Shown here: positions 56,458 through 64,000 of the stretch, in pieces
Numbering within the stretch: position 1 is the stretch's first letter
Layout: every line of letters starts with the position of its first letter
Assembly (NCBI GenBank): GCA_007994965.1
Contig: VOPW01000001.1
Span: forward strand, 2,232,001-2,296,000
Origin: Piscinibacter aquaticus
GTDB lineage: Bacteria > Pseudomonadota > Gammaproteobacteria > Burkholderiales > Burkholderiaceae_C
DNA length: 64,000 bases
Direction of reading: 5' to 3'
The notes under the pieces: model-generated
Told to the model about the DNA's origin: nothing
The model's database searches: none
Seen by the model: the letters and a program-made list of their open reading frames with translations, nothing else
Position numbers and translations under genes: made by a program

Positions 56458-56814
56458 ATGCACGTCATGACCCCCACGGCCGGTGCGCTGCTGGCCTGCA
56501 CGGCGCTGATCGCCTGCGGCGGTGGCGACTGGGAATCGGTGAAGATCGAGAAGCAGGCGCCGGCGGCATCGTCGGTCCGCCTCGAAGGCTGCGTCGTCGA
56601 TGGCGCCGGGCGACCGGCAGCGCGTGCGGTGCAGGCGCTGCGGCCGGATGGCCAGCTCGCCGGCACCACGGTCAGCGCCGCCGATGGCGTGTTCCGCGTC
56701 GACGTGCCGGCCCGCGCGGTGCTGCGCGTCGAATCGCTGGGCCCGTCGTCGGACGGTATCACGCTGATGACCGGCGAGACTTCGCTCTCGCTGGGCGGCT
56801 GCCTGCGCGGCTGA
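56458..56814 (+). CDS. Small putative lipoprotein with carboxypeptidase regulatory-like domain
   Basis: 118 residues, intact. A lipobox-like LLACTALIACGGGD follows the N-terminus (Cys near residue 20). The rest resembles a CarbopepD/carbohydrate-binding-like beta sandwich (VRLEGCVVDGAGRPAARAVQAL, TVSAADGVFRVDVPA). Twenty-three bases after the cytochrome gene. Function unknown; may act with the preceding cytochrome. Confidence 0.65.
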   Translation: MHVMTPTAGALLACTALIACGGGDWESVKIEKQAPAASSVRLEGCVVDGAGRPAARAVQALRPDGQLAGTTVSAADGVFRVDVPARAVLRVESLGPSSDGITLMTGETSLSLGGCLRG

Positions 56815-56822
56815 GCGCCTGC

Positions 56823-58617
56823 TCAGTCGCCGGCGGCCACGCCTTCGCGGCGCGGGTCGGCCGCGCCGAACCAGCCGGCGCCGCGGCGCTGGATGCCCTG
56901 CGCGCCGCTGGTCAAGGGCGCCACGCTCAGGGCGTGGCCTCGCTCGCGCAGCGACTGCTGCAGGGCTTCGCTGGCGCGGCCCTGCTCCAGCTCGGTCGGC
57001 CCGTTGCGCGAGAGGAAGTTGGGCAGTGCGATCGCCTGCTGCAGGTCGAGCTGCCAATCCAGCACGCCGATCAGCGACTTGCTCACGTAGCCAATGATCG
57101 CCGCGCCGCCGGGCGAACCCAGGGCCATCTCGAAGCGGCCGCTGTCGCGATCGAAGACCAGCAGCGGCGTCATCGACGAACGCGGCCGCTTGCCCGGCTG
57201 CACGCGGTTGGCCACCGGCCTGCCGTCGACCTCCGGCACGAACGAGAAGTCGGTCAGCTGGTTGTTGAGCAGGAAGCCGCGCACCATGATCTGCGCGCCG
57301 AAGCCGTTCTCGATCGTGCTGGTCATCGACAGCGCATTGCCGAAGCCATCGACCACCGCGATGTGCGTGGTCGAGGGCAGTTCCGGCTGCGGTCGTCGGC
57401 CAGCGCCATCGTCGCGCCGCGCGGCTGACCCGGCGCGGCGCGGCCCATGCTGCGCTCGCCGATCAGGCCGGCGCGCTGCCGCAGGTAGGCCGGGTCGAGC
57501 AGCGCCGCGGTGTCGACGGTCACGAAGTCCGGGTCGGCCACGTAGCGATTGCGGTCGGCGAAGGCGAGGCGCTGGGCCTCGCTGATCCAGTGCACCGCGG
57601 CCGGCGCCGGTTCCAGCCCCCAGGGGCACGCACCGGCGGCAGCGCGGAAAGATCGCGCTGCGCGAGCAGCCCCAGCACCTGCGCAACCGCCACGGTGCCG
57701 GAGGACGGCGGCGGCATGCCGCAGATGCGCCAGCGGCGATGCTCGAAGCACAGCGGCGTTCGCTCCAGCGCGCGATAGCGTTCCAGATCCGCCTCGGCGA
57801 GCAGGCCCGGGTTGCCCGCATGGCCGCGCACGGTGGCGACGATGTCGCGCGCGATCTCGCCGCGGTGGAAGGCCTCGGCACCGCCCTTGGCGATGCGCCG
57901 GAGCGTGTCCGCCAACGCCGGGTTGCGCAACGTGGCACCTTCGCGAAGCGGCCGGCCTTCGGCATCGAAGAAGACGCGCCGCGCCTGCGCATCCTCGCGC
58001 AGCCGCACCGCACTCTCGTCGACGAGCAGTCGCGCCAGCCGCGCCCCCACCGGCACGCCGCGGTCGGCGGCTTCGACCGCCGGCTCGAACAGCCGCGCCC
58101 AGGGCAGCCGGCCGTGCTGGCGGTGCGCCAGCTCCAGCGCTCGCAGCACGCCCGGCGTGCCCACCGCGCGGCCACCGACCAGCGCTTCGCGGAAACCCAT
58201 CGGCTGCCCGCCGCGCAGGAACAGATCGGGACCGGCCGCCGCCGGTGCCGTCTCGCGGCCGTCGAAGGCCTGTACACGCTTGCCGTCGTGATGGATCAGG
58301 AACAGGCCGCCGCCGATGCCCGAGCTCTGCGGCTCGACCAGCGTCAGCAGCATCTGCACGGCAATCGCCGCATCGACCGCGCTGCCGCCCTCGCGGAGCA
58401 TCTGCAGCCCGGCCTGCGCGGCCAGCGGGTGCGCGGCGGCGACCATGTGGCGAGAGGCCGTCCAGCCCGGCTTGTCGACGAAGCCGCTGTCCGCCTCCGG
58501 GGCACCGCCGGCGGCCGGAGGCGCGGCCGGCGCGAGGGCACAGCCGACCAGCCACGCACAACTCCACGCAGCAAACGCGAGCCCGAGGGCCGCGGCGGCC
58601 GCGTGCCGCCTGCTCAC
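56823..58617 (-). CDS. ggt: Gamma-glutamyltransferase
   Basis: Ntn-hydrolase that cleaves glutathione and gamma-glutamyl compounds in the periplasm, about 598 residues. The precursor has an N-terminal export signal with a Cys (CAWLVGCALAPAAP), then the large subunit (GGSAVDAAIAVQMLLTLVEPQSSGIGGG). The autoproteolytic Thr starts the small subunit in PSTTHIAVVDGFGNALSMTST, near 57369. Two frame breaks, near 57620 and near 57386. GTG start overlaps the mscS stop by four bases (GTGA). Its end is convergent with the lipoprotein gene. Confidence 0.93.
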
Positions 58618-59900
58618 TCGCCCGCCTTGCCCGCCGACGGGTCGACGCCGATGTGGTGCATCACCCGTTGCGGGAACGGAATCTCGATGCCTTGGCGGCC
58701 GAACAGGTCGAGCACCGCGAGGTTGACGTCCGAGCGCACGTTGCCCTGGCCGTTCTCGGGATCGGCGATCCAGAAGTTGATGTTGAGGTTCATGCCGTCG
58801 GCCGCGAACTCCGCCAGCTGGCACGAGGGCGCCGGATCCTTCAGCACGCGCGGCACCGCCGACACGGCGTCCACCACCTGGGCCTGCAGTGCGCGCACGT
58901 CCGTGCCGTAGGCCACCTGCACGGTGGTGGTCAGCAGCACCTTCATGTCGGCCAGCGAGAGGTTCTCGACGCGCTGGGTGATCAGCATCTCGTTGGGCAC
59001 GATGGCCTCGCGGCCCGACAGCGCGCGGATCACGGTGTAGCGGGTGCGGATGTCGGTGACGCGGCCGTCGAAGTTGTCGACGCGCACCATGTCGCCGATG
59101 CGCAGCGAGCGCTCGGCGAGGATCACGAAGCCGCTGACGTAGTTGGCGGCGATCTTCTGCAGGCCGAAGCCCAGGCCGACGCCGAGCGCGCCGCCGAGCA
59201 CCGACAGCGCGGTCAGGTCGATGCCCACCGCCGACAGCGCCAGCAGCAGGCCGACGAAGAGCAACAGCGCGCGCACCAGGTTGGCGGCGATCTTGCGGAT
59301 CGACAGGTCGTCGCCGGTGCCCTTGATCAGCTGCTTCTCGATCGCCGCCGAGATCCACAGCGCCACCACCAGCACGAGGCCGGCGGTGACCGCCCCCTCG
59401 ACGGCATTGCGCAGCGAGATCTGCGCACCGCCGACCTTCCAGCGGATCTCGTCCATCGCTTCCAGCAGCAGCGGCAGCACACCGGTGATCCACAGCACCA
59501 CCGCCAGCCGGGCGACCCACGAGACCGTGCGCTCGACGACGCGCACCGCGCGTGCATTCGGAAAGCTCACGTGCAGCACGCGCACCGCGAGCCGGATCAC
59601 CGCCAGCGAGATCAGGATCGGGATCGCCAGCTTGAACACCGCGATCGGCACCACACCGGCCAGCATCAGCCGCGCGCCGAAGGCCAGCGCCAGCGCCAGC
59701 AGCGGGAACAGAACGCCGTCGACGATGCGTTCGCCGAACCAGATCGAGCCGGCCGCGGCAGTGCGCCCGCGCAGCGGCCGCACCACCGCCCAGGCGAGCA
59801 CCAGGCAGCCGGCGAGAACGCCCAGTTCGGTGAGCGCCGCCGGCTGGGCCAGCTTCGCCAGGAGATCGCTGAATTCGGTGGTGTCGAGCGTGCGGGTCAT
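58614..59900 (-). CDS. Small-conductance mechanosensitive channel (MscS family)
   Basis: 428 residues, intact. Several N-terminal helices are followed by the MscS core: pore helix ALSVLGGALGVGLGFGLQKIAANYVSG, then the beta domain (IRIGDMVRV-like RIGDMVRVDNFDGRVTDIRTRYTVI) and the C-terminal domain ending GIEIPFPQRVMH. Extra N-terminal membrane segments make it longer than E. coli MscS (286). Overlaps ggt by four bases, suggesting a two-gene unit. Confidence 0.92.
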   Translation of the reverse strand: MTRTLDTTEFSDLLAKLAQPAALTELGVLAGCLVLAWAVVRPLRGRTAAAGSIWFGERIVDGVLFPLLALALAFGARLMLAGVVPIAVFKLAIPILISLAVIRLAVRVLHVSFPNARAVRVVERTVSWVARLAVVLWITGVLPLLLEAMDEIRWKVGGAQISLRNAVEGAVTAGLVLVVALWISAAIEKQLIKGTGDDLSIRKIAANLVRALLLFVGLLLALSAVGIDLTALSVLGGALGVGLGFGLQKIAANYVSGFVILAERSLRIGDMVRVDNFDGRVTDIRTRYTVIRALSGREAIVPNEMLITQRVENLSLADMKVLLTTTVQVAYGTDVRALQAQVVDAVSAVPRVLKDPAPSCQLAEFAADGMNLNINFWIADPENGQGNVRSDVNLAVLDLFGRQGIEIPFPQRVMHHIGVDPSAGKAGE

Positions 59901-60013
59901 GATGGAAGGCAATCCGGGCGGGCCGCATTTGACCATGCACGGCCGTTACGGTTGGTGAACGCGTTGCGGGCCGTCCGCGCTATCGTGCGCGCTGCCTGCC
60001 GGAGCCTTCGCCC

Positions 60014-61373
60014 ATGCCCCAAGCCCTGCGCCACACCCTGCTGTCGATGCGCGACCTGCTCGCCACCGCCGGCCCCTTCCTCCTGCTTGCGCTCGTGCTG
60101 CTGTTCGTGGCCTACGAGGTGCTCGATCCGAACCCGCCGAAGAAGGTGGTGCTGGCCACGGGCGCCGACCAGGGCGCCTATGCGGAGTTCGGCAAGCGCT
60201 ACGCGGCGGCGCTGAAGCAGCATGGCATCACCGTCGAGCTGCGGCGCACCGCCGGAGCGGCGGAGAACCCGGCGCTGCTGCGCGACGAGAACTCGGGCGT
60301 CGACCTCGCCTTCGTGCAGGGCGGCGCCGATGTCGAGTACGCCAGCACCGCCGACTACGAGGCCGCCAACGAGGGGCTGGTATCGCTGGGCAGCCTGTTC
60401 CACGAACCGGTGTGGCTGTTCTATCGGGAGGCCTCGGCCCAGCGCGCCTTCGGCAAGCCACAGCTGGAAGCGCTGGCCGACATGGCCCGGCCGGGCGACT
60501 GGAAGCTCAACATCGGCGCGCCGGGCAGCGGCGTGCCCAACTGGTGAAGCGGCTGCTCGAGGCCAACGGCATCGACGCCGGTGCGCTGCAGCTGGCGCAG
60601 AACCCGTCGACACCCGCCGTGGTGGCGCTGCTGGCCGGCGAGATCGACGCGCTGGTGTTCGCCTCCGCACCCGAATCGCCGCTGGTGCAGATGCTGCTGC
60701 AGACGCCCGGCGTGAAGCTGTTCGACTTTCCGCAGGCCGAGGCGTACTCGCGGCGCTTCCCTTTCCTCAGCCCGGTGATGCTGCCGCGCGGCGTGGTCGA
60801 TCTGGCGCGCGACATGCCGCCAGCCAACGTCCGCCTGATCGCGCCCACCGCCACGCTGGTGGCGCGCGAATCGCTGCACCCGGCACTGGTGCAGCTGTTC
60901 GTGCAGGCGGCGAAGCAGATCCACGGCGCGCCGGGCTGGTTCCAGCGCAAGGGCGCCTTCCCGTCGGTCGAGAACACCGAGCGGCCGCTGGCCGCCGAGG
61001 CGGAACGCTTCTACCGCAGCGGCCCGCCGCTGCTGCAGCGCTACCTGCCGTTCTGGATCGCCAACCTGATCGATCGCATGTGGGTGGTGATGGTGTCGAT
61101 CATCGCGATCCTGATCCCGCTGTCGCGCGTGGTGCCGCCGCTGTACGAATTCCGCGTGCGCTCGCGGATCTTCCGCTGGTACGGGCAGCTGCGCCGGCTG
61201 GAGGATTCGGCCGGGCAGCGGCCGCTGCCCGAGCTGATGGCCGAGCTGAATGCGCTGGAGGAGCGCGCCGGCCACATCAGCGTGCCGCTGTCCTATGCCG
61301 ACGAGCTCTACGCCCTGCGCAGCCACATCCACATGGTGCGCAAGCGCCTGCAAGGGCAAGCCCGCAAACCTAG
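60014..61373 (+). CDS. TAXI-family TRAP solute-binding protein with terminal membrane segments
   Basis: About 453 residues. An N-terminal membrane helix (ATAGPFLLLALVLLFVAYEVL) anchors a TAXI domain (VVLATGADQGAYAEFGKRYAA, NSGVDLAFVQGGADVEYAST); the C-terminus has a second helix (WVVMVSIIAILIPLSRVV) and a cytoplasmic tail (IFRWYGQLRRLEDSAGQRP). Frame breaks at 60541-60544 (CTGG for CCTGG, restoring VPNLVKRLLEANG) and near 61355; the second makes the reading frame run on into pepP, but the natural stop is TAG at 61371-61373. No DctQM genes are adjacent. Usual for this double-anchored subgroup, whose function is not established. Confidence 0.85.
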
Positions 61374-61382
61374 AATCTGGCG

Positions 61383-63174
61383 ATGGACACCCGCACCTCG
61401 CCCCACCGGGCACGCATCGCGAAGACGCAGGACGCCCTGGCCCGACACGGGCTCGCGGCGTTGCTCGTTCCCTCCTCCGACCCCCACCTGTCGGAATACC
61501 TGCCGGAGCACTGGCAGGGGCGGCAATGGCTGTCGGGCTTCACCGGCTCGATGGGCACGCTGGTGGTGGCGCGCGACAAGGCGGCACTGTTCGCCGACAG
61601 CCGCTACTGGGTGCAGGCCGAGGCCGAGCTGGCCGGCAGCGGCATCGCGCTGGTGAAGATTCCGACCGGCACCGCGACCCACCATGTCGACTGGCTGGCC
61701 CGCGAGGCGAAGGCCGGCGAGACGGTGGCGGTCGACGGCGCCGTGCTCGGGCTGGCCGCCGCCCAGCAGCTGCGCGCCGCGCTGGACAAGGCCGGCGTCG
61801 CGCTGCGCACCGACCTCGATCTGCTCGACGAAGTCTGGCCCGACCGCCCGCCCTGCCCGCCGCGCCGGTCTACGAACACCGCGCCCCGCAGGCCCCGCTG
61901 GCGCGCTCGGCCAAGCTGGTGCAGCTGCGCGAGGCGATGGCGCGCCATGGCGCGACGCACCATCTGATCAGCACGGTCGACGACATCGCCACGGTCGTTG
62001 AACCTGCGCGGTTCGGACGTCACCTACAACCCGGTCTTCCTGGCTCACCTGCTGGTCACGTTGGGCGGCGCGACGCTGTTCGTCGGCGAAGGCAAGATCG
62101 ACACGACGCTGAAGGCCGCGCTGGCTGCCGACGGCGTGGCGCTGGCGCACTATGGCGATGCCGCCACGGCGCTGGCGGCGCTGCCCGCCGATGCCAGGCT
62201 GCTGCTCGACCCGAAGCGCGTGACGCTGGGCCTGCGCGAGCGCATCGCGGTGCCAGTGGTCGAGGCGATCAACCCGAGCACGCTGCTCAAGAGCCGCAAG
62301 AGCGACGCCGAGGCCGCGCACATCCGCGAGGCCATGCGCCAGGACGGCGCGGCGATGTGCGAGTTCTACGCCTGGTTCGAGCAGGCGCTCGGCCGCGAGC
62401 GCATCACCGAGCTGACGATCGACGAGAAGCTCTCGGCGGCCCGGGCGAAGCGCCCCGGGTTCGTGGGCCTGAGCTTTTCCACCATCGCCGGCTTCAATGC
62501 CAACGGCGCGATGCCGCACTACCGCGCCACGCCGGTGTCACACGCCGTCATCGAAGGCGATGGACTGCTGCTGATCGATTCCGGCGGCCAGTACCTCGGC
62601 GGCACCACCGACATCACCCGCGTCTGGCCGATCGGCACGATCACCGACGCGCACCGGCGCGACTACACGCTGGTGCTCAAGGGCACGATGGCGCTGTCGC
62701 GCACCAAATTCCCGCGCGGCACGCTCTCGCCGATGCTCGACGCCATCGCCCGCGCGCCGCTGTGGGAGCAGGGGCTGGAATACGGCCACGGCACCGGCCA
62801 CGGCGTGGGCTACTTCCTCAACGTGCACGAAGGGCCGCAGAGCATCTCAAGGCGCTGCCCGATGCGCACATGGCGATGGAGCCCGGCATGATCACCAGCA
62901 TCGAGCCGGGCCTGTACCGGCCGGGCCAGTGGGCATCCGCATCGAGAACACGGTGCTCAACGTCGACGCCGGCAGCACCGAGTTCGGCGAGTTCCTCGCC
63001 TTCGAGACGCTGACGTTGTGCCCGATCGACACGCGCTGCATCGATCGCAGCCTGCTTCGCGCCGACGAGATCGCCTGGCTCAACAGCTACCACGCCACCG
63101 TGCGCGAGCGGCTGCTGCCGCTGGTGGACGGCGCGGCGCGCGATTGGCTGCTGGCGCGCACCGAGCCGATCTGA
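61383..63174 (+). CDS. Xaa-Pro aminopeptidase (M24B, AMPP-like long form)
   Basis: About 598 residues, three-domain aminopeptidase P of the long (AMPP1-like) type. Two creatinase-like N domains (LVPSSDPHLSEYLPEHWQGRQWLSGFTGS, then LRGSDVTYNPVFLAHLLV) precede the M24 catalytic domain: metal ligands in LLIDSGGQYLGGTTDITR (two Asp), GHGTGHGVGYFLNVHEGP (His), and EPG and GIRIEN (two Glu). Several frame breaks: near 61852 (CCCC as CCC), near 61990, near 62848 (one C missing in ISKALPD) and near 62930 (GGGG as GGG, restoring QWGIRIEN). Ten bases after the TAXI gene stop. Confidence 0.9.
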
Positions 63175-63292
63175 CACTGCTGCGGTTCATCCCGGCTTTT
63201 GCGCAGTTCGTCGCAAAGCGCTGGGATGACGCAGGGCGCGCTCCTAGAGTCACATCAACGCGACACGGTGTCGCGACTCGAAGGAGATTCCA

Positions 63293-63523
63293 ATGATCGA
63301 CCGCATCTTCGGCGCCCTGCTCATCGTCTGCCTGCTCGCCGGCGGCACTGCGGCCATCAGCAGCGCCCTGCTCGAGGACGAGGCCCCCGCCCGGCCGGTG
63401 CTCACCGCGACGCTGCCGACCGTCGAGATCGTCGGCAAGCGTCTGCCGGTGGAGACGCCGGTGGACACGCCGGTGGCCCGCAACGAGGCCGCCGCCGAGC
63501 CCACCGCGCGCCAGCTGCAGTGA
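63293..63523 (+). CDS. Small single-helix membrane or secreted protein
   Basis: 76 residues, intact, family not recognised. An N-terminal hydrophobic stretch (IFGALLIVCLLAGGTAAISSAL) is followed by a short hydrophilic tail with Pro and Thr repeats (LPTVEIVGKRLPVETPVDTP). AAGGAG precedes the ATG by seven bases, so it is probably translated. Convergent with the LytTR regulator, 12 bases apart. Confidence 0.6.
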   Translation: MIDRIFGALLIVCLLAGGTAAISSALLEDEAPARPVLTATLPTVEIVGKRLPVETPVDTPVARNEAAAEPTARQLQ

Positions 63524-63535
63524 GCGGCGCCCGGT

Positions 63536-64000
63536 TCACATCTGCCGGAACAGATGCAGGTAGCTGCGGCTCACCGGCAGCAGCTCCCCGCCGCCCCTTG
63601 AGATGCACCTCGGCGGTCTCGTTGGCACCCCGCGTCACCTGCACCACGTGGTGCAGGTTGACGATCACCGAGCGGTGCGTCTGCACGAAGCGTGAGGGGT
63701 CGAGCTCGTCGGCCAGTTCGCGGATCGTCTTGCGGATCAGCGCCTCGCCGCCCTCCCACACCACCAGCGTGTACTTCTCGTCGGCCTTCAGGTAGACCAC
63801 CTGATCGACCGGTATCAATCGCACGCTCGGGCCCACCGAGGCCTTGATCCACTGCAGATGCGAGCCGGCCGCGCCCTGGCGGCGCTGCAGCTCGGCCTGC
63901 AAACCCTCCAGCACCGATTCCAGTGTCGATGCCGATGCAGCCGGCGCCGCCGCAGGTTGCAGCAGCCGCTGCTTCAGGCGCTGCACCGTATCGGCGAGCC
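63536..64000 (-). CDS. LytTR-family regulator (5' end outside window)
   Basis: About 155 C-terminal residues are in the window. The LytTR DNA-binding domain is clear (WIKASVGPSVRLIPVDQVVYLKADEKYTLVVW, ALIRKTIRELADELDPSRFVQTHRSVIVN). Upstream a coiled-coil-like stretch (LEGLQAELQRRQG) lies between the domain and the missing receiver part. The frame breaks near 63590; repaired the end reads EVHLKGRGELLPVSRSYLHLFRQM. An AlgR/LytR-type response regulator is likely, but a receiver domain cannot be seen. Confidence 0.85.

Noticed and set aside
57549..60215. An 888-codon open frame on the plus strand
   Set aside because: It is antisense to ggt and mscS, is very rich in Arg and Ala, and matches no family. 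The minus-strand genes explain the region.

Overview
This window is chromosomal DNA of a high-GC betaproteobacterium, most likely order Burkholderiales. The evidence is the strongly G/C-ending codon use, a pyrG-kdsA-eno-ftsB block, a Burkholderiales-type trimeric porin, a paa cluster controlled by a TetR-type PaaR, and a rpsU-yqeY pair. Genes are densely packed on both strands, with many 1- or 4-base start/stop overlaps. No gap exceeds 300 bases. I see no tRNA, rRNA, CRISPR array, insertion sequence or prophage.

Layout: (1) 0-6 kb is an assimilatory nitrate/nitrite operon (end of nirB, nirD, nasA, a ybiB-like gene, cobA for siroheme). (2) 6-7 kb holds a membrane fatty-acid hydroxylase/sterol-desaturase homologue. 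(3) 7.2-15.3 kb is a phenylacetate degradation cluster (paaG, paaI, paaK, paaABCDE, paaR and a periplasmic binding protein) with two PaaR-like operators. (4) 15.3-23.5 kb has a flavoprotein, rpsU-yqeY, a sulfurtransferase/phosphatase-like protein, a cache-domain histidine kinase with a NarL-type regulator, and a TRAP transporter (dctQ, dctM, convergent takP-like gene). (5) 23.6-33.4 kb has pmbA, yjgA, mogA, a LysM-FecR protein, cysE, trmJ, suhB, a VOC protein, nnrS and a serine hydrolase. (6) 33.6-43.3 kb has mutS, the proteasome-like anbu, an alpha/beta hydrolase, pyrG-kdsA-eno-ftsB, pnuC and a NadR-type kinase. (7) 43.3-53.5 kb has a zinc-ribbon membrane protein, hslO with a gamma-carbonic-anhydrase-like protein, a basic amino acid decarboxylase, a DUF455 protein, an M81 peptidase, an amino acid ABC binding protein and permease, a porin and marC. 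(8) 53.6-64 kb has a secreted hypothetical protein, a hemerythrin-like protein, a diheme cytochrome c, a small lipoprotein, ggt, mscS, an orphan TAXI binding protein, an aminopeptidase P, a small membrane protein and a partial LytTR regulator.

The dominant oddity is technical. More than half of the genes, including essential ones such as rpsU, carry one or more 1-2 base indels that break otherwise conserved proteins. About two dozen of these fall exactly where repairing the frame recreates CCWGG (CCAGG or CCTGG), mostly as CCGG, CTGG or CCAG, and a few as insertions. The rest lie mainly in short C/G runs or dinucleotide repeats. This looks like systematic long-read consensus error at a Dcm-like methylated motif, not gene decay. 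I therefore annotate each broken gene as one CDS over its whole span and state where the frame changes. Lengths quoted for broken genes are for the repaired protein.
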